A stretch of DNA of 21,616 nt from Clostridia bacterium BRH_c25. Lineage in GTDB: Bacteria > Bacillota_A > Clostridia > Lutisporales > Lutisporaceae. Positions within the stretch are counted from its first letter, which is position 1; every line of letters starts with the position of its first letter. A model generated the notes under the pieces. It did not search any database and was not told the origin of the DNA. It saw only the letters and a list, made by a program, of their open reading frames with translations. The stretch is from contig LOES01000099.1 of assembly GCA_001515955.1 (NCBI GenBank), positions 1-21,616 on the forward strand, in the 5' to 3' direction. Shown here in pieces: positions 1-7,383 of the stretch. The position numbers and the translations under genes are program-made.

Positions 1-309
1 TTCTTGGGTAGTGCTTCCAAGCTCTTCCTACCTTCCATGGCCTTCACCCATCAACTCCAGGCTCGGCTTCCTCTTGCTCCCCTTGATCCGGGGCCCAGTC
101 TTTACGATGCGGCAGAGTTCACTTTATGTTACGACCAGCATCCTTGCTTGCCCTGTCTAATTTACAGGTACGTTATCCTCCCGCTTGGCACCCCGCATTT
201 CTGCGACGCACTGGGATTTGCTACCCGGCTCCTTGGCGACTACCGGGACCGGACTTTCACCGGCTAGCACGGTCCAGCTTTGCTGGACACGCAGTTGACA
301 GACTGGCAC
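1..309 (-). mobile_element. Probable 5' part of a group II intron (cut by window edge)
   Basis: This block is clearly richer in G+C than its surroundings and carries no convincing protein in either direction. Read on the minus strand it begins GTGCCAGTC at 309, close to the GUGYG start of group II introns. It then shows a short hairpin (GTCCAGCAAAGCTGGAC) and the phrase GCCGGTGAAAGTCCGG near 250-266, which resembles the domain I region of bacterial group II introns. The intron would begin about 22 bases after the dedA stop codon. Domains IV-VI and any encoded reverse transcriptase would lie outside the window. The class cannot be assigned, and another structured RNA or IS-associated repeat is possible. 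Confidence 0.42.
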
Positions 310-331
310 TCAACCTTGCCTGTCTTATGCT

Positions 332-988
332 TTATCTGGTAGTTTTTGAAGGACCTATTCTTTTTTTCAGGTAATACATCATACTTCCAAGGAAAGAAAA
401 AGTCGGCATAATCATAATCAATACAATAAAATTGCTCCTAAGCTCAGGAATAACTGCAAAGGCCCAGCCCAAAGCAAAATTAACCAAAAGCCATATGATG
501 CCCGCAATTATGTTCCGGCTGATAAAAGCATCCATACTATAATTGATTGCGCCTGCTACCATCTGTGCTAGAGAACCGACAATCGGGGTAAATCTGGCAA
601 ATATAACAGCTGTGAGTCCCACTTCATCGTATAGTGCCTTGGTTCTCTCTATATGAGCTTCCTTAATAATACTTAATCTGTTAGTCGTGATAATTTTATC
701 CCTTATAAGCTTTCCAATGTAATAGCTGGTAATGTCGCCCAGCACAATGGCCGCCGCTAGGGTCAACAAAGCTGTAACAGGATTTATAAGCCTTGCAATT
801 GAAAGTGAGGTTACCAGGAAGATAAGAGAAACACTAGGTAAAAATGGTGCTGCAAGTACAAAAGCAGCTCCTGCATAAAGAATAAGGAACATTACTGCAT
901 AAGCCCAATTACCGCCGTGTATAACAATTTTTTCTATCATATGATTTAACCTGGTTATAATTTCTATCAAGTAAACAGCATATTCCAT
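332..988 (-). CDS. DedA/SNARE-associated family membrane protein
   Basis: A 218-residue integral membrane protein. The family hallmark FxRFxP is seen as FARFTPIVGSLAQMVAGA near residues 130-147, with the usual hydrophobic hairpins on either side and a basic tail (LKKRIG). DedA proteins (PF09335) are undecaprenyl-phosphate or phospholipid flippases/transporters that support envelope homeostasis; the lipid for this member cannot be read from sequence. The ATG is preceded by AAGGAG at a good distance. The gene stands alone, and the G+C-rich intron-like block begins just after its stop. A short hairpin (GCCCG/CGGGC, about 1005-1024) lies in its 5' leader. Confidence 0.85.
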   Translation of the reverse strand: MEYAVYLIEIITRLNHMIEKIVIHGGNWAYAVMFLILYAGAAFVLAAPFLPSVSLIFLVTSLSIARLINPVTALLTLAAAIVLGDITSYYIGKLIRDKIITTNRLSIIKEAHIERTKALYDEVGLTAVIFARFTPIVGSLAQMVAGAINYSMDAFISRNIIAGIIWLLVNFALGWAFAVIPELRSNFIVLIMIMPTFSFLGSMMYYLKKRIGPSKTTR

Positions 989-1487
989 CAGATTACTCCT
1001 TGCAGCCCGCAGATGCTCACGGGCATTAAATAATTATGATATTACATCATAATCTATATATTATAGTATTCCATCAAAGCCGACTTTCACTGCTGGTACA
1101 TATTATGCCGACTTGTATATAAACGAAATAAAATGGCATAAAAATGTGTCATATATCTTTATACGAACCTAATGCTTTTGATACTTCAAAGCTGCTGTCG
1201 CTTAATACAATCGGTGCCCATCAGGCAGTATTATGAGCATAAAAGCATCGTAGAGTGTAAGGTGCCAGTCTGTCAACTTATCAACTTATCCTCTTGGTAG
1301 CAGTTTCTAATTATACTACTTGACTGAACAAATAGAATTCTATTTCTGAATGCCTACATACTTGTATGTCCTTGGCATACTTCAACTTAAAGTAATTGTT
1401 GCCGGTCACTTAAATAAGAGCGTAATAATATACTATTATTATCTTCTCTAAGCCATTAAACTCCATAATATAACAATAGTAAAGTAA
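989..1487. other. Gene-free intergenic region upstream of dedA
   Basis: I see no convincing coding frame here on either strand. It holds the dedA leader, with a possible TATAAT-like -10 near 1062-1070 read on the minus strand, and a copy of a 17-base repeat at 1262-1278. The rest is A+T-rich DNA without clear structure. It may be decayed sequence left by mobile element activity. Confidence 0.5.
1262..1278 (+). repeat. 17-base inverted repeat partner of the intron-like start
   Basis: GTGCCAGTCTGTCAACT here is identical to the minus strand of 293-309, the presumed intron 5' end. A perfect 17-base match in a window this size is unlikely by chance (rough expectation a few hundredths). The match stops abruptly on both sides, so this is either a tiny remnant of a second intron copy or a shared target or end sequence. 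Confidence 0.6.
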
Positions 1488-1520
1488 AATGAAGGATAAG
1501 CGAATAGCCTATCCTTCATT
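1488..1520 (-). terminator. Hairpin terminator for the minus-strand transporter operon
   Basis: The arms AATGAAGGATA (1488-1498) and TATCCTTCATT (1510-1520) pair perfectly over 11 bases around an 11-base loop. On the minus strand the stem is followed by TTTTACTTTACT, a reasonable U-rich tract. It lies about 300 bases beyond the stop of the last gene of the operon and is the nearest plausible intrinsic terminator with a T tract. Confidence 0.5.
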
Positions 1521-1545
1521 AGCAAACTTATTATTATAAGAACAA

Positions 1546-1567
1546 GGAACGACACAGGGGTCGTTCC
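1546..1567. terminator. Short perfect hairpin, terminator-like
   Basis: GGAACGAC (1546-1553) pairs perfectly with GTCGTTCC (1560-1567) around a 6-base loop. On the minus strand it is followed by TTGTTCTT, a weak T-rich tract. It may act in tandem with the 1488-1520 stem, or be a dispersed palindrome. Confidence 0.4.
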
Positions 1568-1717
1568 CTACGCTACAAACTTATTAGTTTATGCAACTTT
1601 TAATATAGTTATATATATACTGGGATACTCCCATATTACCCTTGAAAATTCCGATATTGGTAGTGATAGATCAAAGTAATCATCCCTCCACCAGTTTGAT
1701 CGGGCATGAGAAGTGAT

Positions 1718-1810
1718 CTAAACCGCCTCTATCAAGCAAGCCCTCTCCACGTACCTTGAGAGATACCGCTTAAAGGTGTTGAGGCCTTGACTCTGCAATT
1801 GACTTTCAAA
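1718..1810 (-). pseudogene. Possible C-terminal transposase relic
   Basis: The minus strand reads open for about 30 codons to a TAG at 1718-1720 and encodes GLNTFKRYLSRYVERACLIE, basic and coding-like. It loosely recalls the K-R-Y-x-x-R segment near the C-terminus of some IS110-type transposases. No upstream portion survives because the frame runs straight into the end of the neighbouring hydrolase gene. Just beyond its stop, GATCAAA (1669-1675) and TTTGATC (1695-1701) form an inverted repeat. The family assignment is a guess. Confidence 0.25.
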
Positions 1811-1815
1811 AGCAT

Positions 1816-2574
1816 TTATTTGATATTATTTTTCTTACAACTATTAATAAATATTTTAAATATCTCTTGTTGTTTTGTATCCTCAGGCATCTCTTCCGGA
1901 TGCCACTGTATACCGACCATGAACTTATCTTCCTGGCAATCCTCAACTGCTTCTATAACCTTATCACTTGATAAAGCAGTTACTTTAAGTCCATTACCTA
2001 TATTTTGAACCGCCTGGTGATGAAATGAGTTAACACCAATTTCCGTATTTCCAAATATTCCAGATAAAATAGATGTTTCGCATGGTATAACAGTATGTGT
2101 TTCATAGTTTCTGGGGTACATATTCAGAAGATGGCAACTAAAACCGTTAGATTCTAAGTCCTGGTATAAGCTGCCGCCATATGCAATGTTTAATATTTGC
2201 ATTCCGCGACATATTCCCAATACTGGCATATGCTTGTGTTTTATAATGTGATTCACAATTTCAATTTCCTGCTTATCACGAAGCGGTGTTATTGTCTTTA
2301 ACTTTCCAGACGGTCGTTGTCCATACATAATAGACGACACATCTGCACCTCCGGGTAAAACAATTCCGTCAAGAATTTCAAGTAAAGGGATTATATTTTT
2401 GATATCATTGTACAAAGGAATAATAACAGGAAGCCCGCCAGCATTTTCTACGGCTTTTACATAGGCATTGGAAAGCTGGTTGAATTCCTGTGGCATATGC
2501 GCTGTAGAAACAGAGGATAATGGATTTCCGGAAACTATACCATAACTGCAAGTAATTCCTATTAATGGTTTCAT
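1816..2574 (-). CDS. PuuD-like gamma-glutamyl hydrolase (peptidase C26, class I amidotransferase fold)
   Basis: A 252-residue enzyme, close to the 254 of E. coli PuuD. The nucleophile elbow is LGICRGMQ (Cys near residue 122), the oxyanion-region motif is VLPGGADV near 72-79, and the His/Glu pair lies in QWHPEE near 222-227. Family members cleave gamma-glutamyl amide bonds, for example gamma-glutamyl-GABA, releasing glutamate. The ATG at 2574 is chosen because AGGAGA sits 8 bases upstream; a longer upstream frame lacks such a site. It is the last gene of the transporter operon, 19 bases after the ATPase gene, so it probably acts on the imported compound or its product. Its exact substrate is unknown. 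Confidence 0.85.
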   Translation of the reverse strand: MKPLIGITCSYGIVSGNPLSSVSTAHMPQEFNQLSNAYVKAVENAGGLPVIIPLYNDIKNIIPLLEILDGIVLPGGADVSSIMYGQRPSGKLKTITPLRDKQEIEIVNHIIKHKHMPVLGICRGMQILNIAYGGSLYQDLESNGFSCHLLNMYPRNYETHTVIPCETSILSGIFGNTEIGVNSFHHQAVQNIGNGLKVTALSSDKVIEAVEDCQEDKFMVGIQWHPEEMPEDTKQQEIFKIFINSCKKNNIK

Positions 2575-2593
2575 AAACAATTCTCCTGTATTT

Positions 2594-3559
2594 TCAGATT
2601 CTATTTTGTAGATTCTCTGCATAATGACACGCTGAAAAATGATTATCTCCTATGTACCTAAGCTGAGGGGTTTCTTTGAAACATTTTTCCGTTGCATAGT
2701 TGCATCTTGCCGCGAAACGGCATTCGGGACCGGGATTAATAGGTGATGTTATTTCACCTTTAAGGATGATTCTATTTTTCTTTACGTCTAAGTCGTGGCT
2801 GGGGATAGCCGAAAGCAACGCTTTTGTGTACGGATGAAACTGCTTTTCGAATAGCTTTTCAGTCGGACATTTTTCAACTACTACACCAAGATACATTACA
2901 ATTATTTCGTCAGATATATGTCTTACAACGGAAAGATTATGAGTAATAAACATATATGCAATTTTCTTTTCCTCCTGCAGGTCTTGCATTAAGTTAAGTA
3001 TCTGTGCCTGAATGGAAACATCAAGTGCTGAAACAGGCTCATCACAAACAATAAATTTGGGGTTTAATGCTAGAGCCCTTGCAATGCCTATCCTTTGACG
3101 GCGTCCGCCATCCAATTCATGAGGATAGGAATTGTACAGCCTCGGAGCCAAACCAACAATTTCCATAAGATAATCAATTTCTTCTTCGATTTCTTTTCTG
3201 CCGGATTTAATTTTGTGTGTAACAAGGGGTTCGCGGATAATTTCACTAACAGTCATTCTGGGGTTCAATGAGGAAAAAGGGTCCTGAAATATCATTTGCA
3301 TATCTTTTCTGGTGTTTTTCAAAAGCTCGCCTTTAGCGGTAGTAATATCTTTACCTTGAAATATTATTTTACCGTCTGTAACAGGAAGAAGGTTAATGAC
3401 TGTTCTCCCTAAAGTTGATTTCCCACAACCGGATTCACCTACAATACCAACTGTCTTTCCTTCTTCAACCTTAAAAGAAACACCATCCACTGCATGAAGA
3501 ACACCTCTTGGAGTTTTAAAGTATTTTTTAATATTTTCTACTTTCAACAGTTCAGACAT
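2594..3559 (-). CDS. Opp/Dpp-type ABC transporter ATPase (OppF/DppF-like)
   Basis: A 321-residue cytoplasmic ATPase energising the adjacent permeases. Walker A is GESGCGKST near residues 41-49, the Q-loop is in MIFQDPFSSLNP, Walker B is FIVCDEP, and the H-loop is FITHN. The signature helix reads LDGGRRQRIGIARAL instead of LSGGQ, a variant I recall from other clostridial OppF-type proteins. The C-terminal extension carries the cysteine pattern CRFAARC...C...C typical of the oligopeptide/dipeptide ATPase C-terminal domain. The ATG at 3559 follows AGAGAGATG-type spacing, while an upstream in-frame ATG at 3592 lies inside a predicted stem. It is separated from the partner ATPase by 120 structured bases, unlike the tight spacing elsewhere in the operon. 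Confidence 0.93.
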   Translation of the reverse strand: MSELLKVENIKKYFKTPRGVLHAVDGVSFKVEEGKTVGIVGESGCGKSTLGRTVINLLPVTDGKIIFQGKDITTAKGELLKNTRKDMQMIFQDPFSSLNPRMTVSEIIREPLVTHKIKSGRKEIEEEIDYLMEIVGLAPRLYNSYPHELDGGRRQRIGIARALALNPKFIVCDEPVSALDVSIQAQILNLMQDLQEEKKIAYMFITHNLSVVRHISDEIIVMYLGVVVEKCPTEKLFEKQFHPYTKALLSAIPSHDLDVKKNRIILKGEITSPINPGPECRFAARCNYATEKCFKETPQLRYIGDNHFSACHYAENLQNRI

Positions 3560-3578
3560 TGTTTCATCTCTCTTTCTA

Positions 3579-3682
3579 GTGCTTTTTAACACAACCGATT
3601 TCTAGTATTCAGGTGTTAAAAAGGCACATCATCTGTCTGGTGCCTCGCCTGCTCTAGAAGTGATATACTTTACGAGGCACTA
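3579..3682 (-). promoter_or_regulatory. Candidate attenuator: four-segment mutually exclusive stems between the two ATPase genes
   Basis: On the minus strand four segments follow in order. Segment 1 is GTGCCTCG (3680-3673), overlapping the stop codon of the upstream ATPase gene. Segment 2 is CGAGGCAC (3647-3640). Segment 3 is GTGCCTTTTTAACAC (3627-3613). Segment 4 is GTGTTAAAAAGCAC (3592-3579). 1:2 pair over 8 bases. 2:3 pair over AGGCAC/GTGCCT followed by TTTTT, a terminator shape. 3:4 pair over 14 bases with one bulged C. The pairings exclude each other as in trp-type attenuators. The pairings are seen directly; a regulatory role is inferred. Confidence 0.5.
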
Positions 3683-4651
3683 ATTTTGAGCGCATAAATA
3701 GCACTTTGCAAAATGATTTTCGTTAATATAAATGTCTTCCGGTGAAAGCTTTTCGCAGCAATCAAGTTTATAATCACATCTGGGATTGAATCGACAACCG
3801 GAAGATAAGTTTGTTGGGTCTGGCATTAATCCGGGTATGTAATGTAATCTTTTCAATTTTTTTCCGTTAATTAAAGGAATAGCGGCAAACAGTCCTTTCG
3901 TATATGGATGAGCCGGATGCCTGAAAACTTCTTCGATTGTGCCAAATTCCACAACCTCACCTGCATATACAATAGCAACTTTATCGCAAATTTCGGCTAC
4001 GACACCTAAATCGTGGGTTATCATCAGCATTGAAGTATTAAAATCTTCCTTCAGCTTAAGGATAAGCTCTAAAATTTGTGCTTGTATAGTTACATCGAGT
4101 GCCGTTGTAGGTTCATCGGCTATAAGCAATTGCGGATTACAAGCAAGGGCAATTGCAATTACCACTCTTTGCTTCATACCCCCGGAAAACTGATGGGGAT
4201 ATTCATTTAAGCGCTCTTGTGGTATTCCAACCATTTTAAGCATTTTGCCTGCCAGTATTTCAGCCTCTGCCCGGCTTACTTTCTGGTGAAGCCTTATAAC
4301 TTCAGCTATTTGTTCACCTACGGGTATTACAGGGTTGAGTGCAGTCATAGGGTCCTGAAATATCATTGATATTTTATTTCCTCTTATTTTCTGCATTTCA
4401 TGCTCGCTATTTTCCAAAAGGTCTTTGTTATCAAAAATTATTTCGCCCTTTTCAATTTTTCCGGGTGGGTTGGGAACCAGGCGTAAAATTGCTTTTGCAG
4501 TTGTGGTTTTCCCGGCGCCTGTTTCTCCAACCAAACCAACAGTTTCACCTTTCTTTACTGTAATATTTATTCCGTTTACAGCCTTTACTGTTCTGTCATC
4601 AGCATTATAACTAACAACCAGATCTTTTATGTTTAATAATATATCTTCCAC
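3680..4651 (-). CDS. Opp/Dpp-type ABC transporter ATPase (OppD/DppD-like)
   Basis: A 323-residue partner ATPase. Walker A is GETGAGKTT near residues 41-49, the Q-loop is in [12 protein letters not shown], the signature is [15 protein letters not shown], Walker B is LLIADEP, followed by [11 protein letters not shown] and the H-loop MITHD. The C-terminal domain keeps a four-plus cysteine cluster ([15 protein letters not shown]...C). It starts with GTG, supported by AGGTGAT about 7 bases upstream and only 9 bases from the end of the preceding permease gene. It pairs with the OppF-like protein to form the heterodimeric motor. Its stop codon is embedded in the first arm of the candidate attenuator. 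Confidence 0.93.
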   Translation of the reverse strand: MEDILLNIKDLVVSYNADDRTVKAVNGINITVKKGETVGLVGETGAGKTTTAKAILRLVPNPPGKIEKGEIIFDNKDLLENSEHEMQKIRGNKISMIFQDPMTALNPVIPVGEQIAEVIRLHQKVSRAEAEILAGKMLKMVGIPQERLNEYPHQFSGGMKQRVVIAIALACNPQLLIADEPTTALDVTIQAQILELILKLKEDFNTSMLMITHDLGVVAEICDKVAIVYAGEVVEFGTIEEVFRHPAHPYTKGLFAAIPLINGKKLKRLHYIPGLMPDPTNLSSGCRFNPRCDYKLDCCEKLSPEDIYINENHFAKCYLCAQN

Positions 4652-4660
4652 TTACATCAC

Positions 4661-5557
4661 CTATCTCTTCAATCTTGGGTCTAATGCGTCTCTCAATCCA
4701 TCTCCGAATAAATTCAATGAAAATATGGTAAGCATGATAGTCACTCCCGGAAATGTAACAACGTGCCAATAATCACGAATATAGGCTCTGCCTGCTGAAA
4801 GCATTGCACCCCATTCAGGCGTTGGAGGTTGTATACCAAGTCCGATAAAGCTTAACGCTGCTGCAGACAGTATGGCACCCGCCACCCCTATTGTTGCCTG
4901 AACTATAAGAGGCGCCATAGCATTCGGTATTATATGCTTCAGTATGATCTTGTAATCTTTGACACCTATGCATCTTGCCGCTTCAATAAATTCTTGTTCT
5001 TTTACCGTTAACACAGATGCACGGACAACCCTTGCGTAGTTAGGAACCGTACCAACGCCAACGGCTATCATAGCATTTGTAAGCCCGGGACCTAAAGCAG
5101 CTGCTATTGATATTGCAAGAAGAGTGCTTGGTATGGCTAGTAAAATATCGATAAAACGCATGATAGCATTATCGGCAACTCCACCATAGTAAGCCGCAAA
5201 GGAACCTAAGGTTCCGCCGACCAATACACCAATACCTACGGCTACAAAACCAACTTGCAGTGAAATTCTGGAACCATATACTATCCTGCTGAAAATATCT
5301 CGTCCAAAATTATCAGTTCCCATTATATGCTCCCGGCCAGGAAACATATTTGCCATTTTCAAGTTTTGCTCGTCATAGTTATAAGGGGCAATAAAAGGTG
5401 CAAAGACAGCCATTATAATAAGCAATAGTATGACTGATAAACCAAACATAGCTGCTCTATTTCTGCGTAGCCTTATGCAAATTTCCTTTAGCTGGCTTTT
5501 CTTGCGCTTCTTTACACTCTCATTTATCTTACCGGATCCGGCATATAAATTACTCAT
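4661..5557 (-). CDS. Opp/Dpp-type ABC transporter permease (DppC/OppC-like)
   Basis: A 298-residue inner permease. After a basic N-terminal stretch (SVKKRKKSQLKE) comes a first membrane helix, then HIMGTDNFGRDIFSRIVYGSR, a hallmark of DppC-type permeases. The EAA-loop follows as EAARCIGVKDYKIILKHIIP, and the protein ends with GDGLRDALDPRLKR, also typical. The ATG at 5557 has AGAGGTG about 8 bases upstream and overlaps the stop of the preceding permease as ATGAGTAA, so translation is probably coupled. A longer upstream in-frame extension has no ribosome binding site and would be read inside the other permease gene. Confidence 0.93.
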   Translation of the reverse strand: MSNLYAGSGKINESVKKRKKSQLKEICIRLRRNRAAMFGLSVILLLIIMAVFAPFIAPYNYDEQNLKMANMFPGREHIMGTDNFGRDIFSRIVYGSRISLQVGFVAVGIGVLVGGTLGSFAAYYGGVADNAIMRFIDILLAIPSTLLAISIAAALGPGLTNAMIAVGVGTVPNYARVVRASVLTVKEQEFIEAARCIGVKDYKIILKHIIPNAMAPLIVQATIGVAGAILSAAALSFIGLGIQPPTPEWGAMLSAGRAYIRDYWHVVTFPGVTIMLTIFSLNLFGDGLRDALDPRLKR

Positions 5558-6518
5558 GGCACACCTCTTTGCTCTTTTTTGATCTTTTACGGCTGTATTG
5601 AGATTTAATTCTTGGATCAGCGTATGCATATAGAACATCAACAAAAAGGTTAATAAGACTAAAAGCTATGGCAATAAAAAGCACGCCGCCTTGTACTACC
5701 GGATAATTTCTTGCTTTAATAGAGTCTACCATAAGTTTGCCAAGGCCGGGTATCGAAAATATCGATTCGGTGAGAATTGCACCCCCAAGGCCTCTGCCAA
5801 GCTGAAGGCCGATAACAGTTATAATGGGTATAAGTGCATTCTTTAATGCATGATTTATTATTACTACTCTCTCTTTATTCCCTTTGGCTCTTGCGGTAGT
5901 TATATAGTCTTGCCTTACAACCTCCAGCATACTTGACCGGGTCATTCTTGCAATGGTTGCCGCTGTACTTGTGCCGATAGTAATGACCGGCAATATCCAG
6001 TATATAGGTCCGTAAAAGCCTGATGCGGGCAGCCAGGCAAGGTTAACAGAAAATACAATAATTAATATTAAGCCTTGCCAGAAGTTAGGCATAGAGACAC
6101 CAACCAACGCCAATATCATCGCTAGATTATCGAAAACTGAGTATTGCCGCGTTGCCGATATTATACCTGTAGGAATACCTATAAGCGTTGCTAAAATTAC
6201 ACTCATAACAGCCAGCATCATAGTTGTAGGCCATCTGTCCATAATTTCTGTAGTTACACTTCTTTGTGTAATATAGGAAGTTCCTAAATCTCCCTTTGTA
6301 ACGACATTTTTTATATGCCTCCCATATTGCTCAAAAAATGAATCATTCAATCCCATTTCTTCCCTTAACTCTTGAACCTCTTCTTCTGAAGCGGTATCAC
6401 CTAAAATTATTCTTGCAGGGTCACCGGGAGCAATGTAAACCATAGAAAAGACCACAAGAGAAACACCCAGTAAAACAGGAACCATCATTAGTATGCGGTT
6501 TAAGATATATCTGTACAT
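5550..6518 (-). CDS. Opp/Dpp-type ABC transporter permease (DppB/OppB-like)
   Basis: A 322-residue permease beginning MYRYILNRILMMVPVLLGVS, the usual DppB opening, followed by MVYIAPGDPAR. The binding-protein-dependent transport domain includes the EAA-type loop DYITTARAKGNKERVVIINH and the late conserved stretch ESIFSIPGLGKLMVDSI; the C-terminus is DVLYAYADPRIK. About six membrane helices are evident. The ATG has AGGAG at good spacing, 18 bases after the amidohydrolase stop. It forms the membrane channel with the overlapping DppC-like gene. Confidence 0.93.
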   Translation of the reverse strand: MYRYILNRILMMVPVLLGVSLVVFSMVYIAPGDPARIILGDTASEEEVQELREEMGLNDSFFEQYGRHIKNVVTKGDLGTSYITQRSVTTEIMDRWPTTMMLAVMSVILATLIGIPTGIISATRQYSVFDNLAMILALVGVSMPNFWQGLILIIVFSVNLAWLPASGFYGPIYWILPVITIGTSTAATIARMTRSSMLEVVRQDYITTARAKGNKERVVIINHALKNALIPIITVIGLQLGRGLGGAILTESIFSIPGLGKLMVDSIKARNYPVVQGGVLFIAIAFSLINLFVDVLYAYADPRIKSQYSRKRSKKSKEVCHE

Positions 6519-6536
6519 TTTTATTCTCCTATATGA

Positions 6537-7295
6537 TTAGTTTCTACGGATGATTTCATCTATAACACTCTCTAAATAATCCAAAGCGATATCAGTCATC
6601 CGCTTTCCCATTTCATAACTGGCTCGCGTTGCATCCCCCAATGCACCATTTTCTGATACATCCGTTTTCCAATCCCATGGGGCATTACCGTCAACAAATA
6701 TTTTTTTAAAATATGCGCTTTCTTCATGCAGCTTGCCTGATTGAAGATTATCGCTTACGTCCCATGGTGCCAGATACATACATTGAGAAGTTTCTACCTC
6801 GCATGCATGACCGATGATCTGGGGTATGCCATATTCTTCTTCAAGAGTTTTTCTGGCGATATTTGTACCCATTCCAGACCAATAAGCATCAATATTGTGC
6901 TCATGCTTAAGTATTTGTATTGCTGCATCAAGGGCAACTCTGTTTCCGCCGTGCCCGTTTATAAACAAAATTGTATTTATGCCATGCTTTGCTATAGCAA
7001 CACCTATATCTACAAGTACGTCAATCATTGTTTTAATTTTTATGGTTACTGTCCCGGGAAAGCTCATGTGATGATAGCTTACCCCATATGTGATCGGAGG
7101 AAAAATTAATACCTTTTCTCCTATTCTGTCTCCTAATAATTTGCAAAACTCATATGCACGATCAGTATCGGTAGCAAATGTTGTATTAGGACCATGCTGC
7201 TCACATGAACCAACCGGAACAATGGCCAGTTTAATATTTTTCAGACTGTTTTCTACTTCAGGCCATATCATTTCACTAGTTAATAATCTACTCAT
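6537..7295 (-). CDS. Creatininase-family amidohydrolase
   Basis: A 252-residue metal-dependent hydrolase. Conserved motifs are GSCEQHGP (Glu32, His34), TDTDRA (Asp43 in the position of the creatininase metal ligand), HHMSFPGT near 75-82, NGHGGN at 113-118 and HACEVETS further on. The family includes creatinine amidohydrolase, formamidopyrimidine deformylases and the mycofactocin protease MftE; all act on C-N amide-type bonds using Zn/Mn/Fe. The ATG at 7295 is preferred because GGAG lies 7 bases upstream; a TTG two codons earlier is too close to it. Its place between the binding protein and the permeases suggests it processes the imported substrate. The true substrate is unknown. Confidence 0.88.
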   Translation of the reverse strand: MSRLLTSEMIWPEVENSLKNIKLAIVPVGSCEQHGPNTTFATDTDRAYEFCKLLGDRIGEKVLIFPPITYGVSYHHMSFPGTVTIKIKTMIDVLVDIGVAIAKHGINTILFINGHGGNRVALDAAIQILKHEHNIDAYWSGMGTNIARKTLEEEYGIPQIIGHACEVETSQCMYLAPWDVSDNLQSGKLHEESAYFKKIFVDGNAPWDWKTDVSENGALGDATRASYEMGKRMTDIALDYLESVIDEIIRRN

Positions 7296-7324
7296 ACCCA
7301 ATCTCCGTTTCCTATTGTGAATTC

Positions 7325-7375
7325 AAACGGAAATAGTCTATAGCCTCTGAATTGCTCTATAGAATATTTCCGTTT
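7325..7375 (-). promoter_or_regulatory. Intercistronic stem-loop after the binding-protein gene
   Basis: AAACGGAAAT (7325-7334) pairs perfectly with ATTTCCGTTT (7366-7375), and an inner CTATAG/CTATAG pair (7338-7343, 7357-7362) extends the stem. No T tract follows on the minus strand. A hairpin just after the binding-protein gene is a common way to stabilise its mRNA or dampen read-through, giving excess binding protein over permease. That role here is inferred. Confidence 0.55.
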
Positions 7376-7383
7376 AAGTTATT

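Noticed and set aside
4..374. Two overlapping plus-strand open frames in the G+C-rich block
   Set aside because: Low-complexity Pro/Leu/Cys-rich text with no ribosome binding site; better explained as structured RNA read as protein.
400..1114. 13-base inverted match (AAGTCGGCATAAT at 400-412, ATTATGCCGACTT at 1102-1114)
   Set aside because: Several 13-base matches are expected by chance in a window of this size, and one copy lies inside dedA coding sequence.
1669..1701. GATCAAA/TTTGATC inverted repeat as an IS end or guide-RNA region
   Set aside because: Seven-base arms are too short to define an element end, and the neighbouring transposase relic is itself doubtful.
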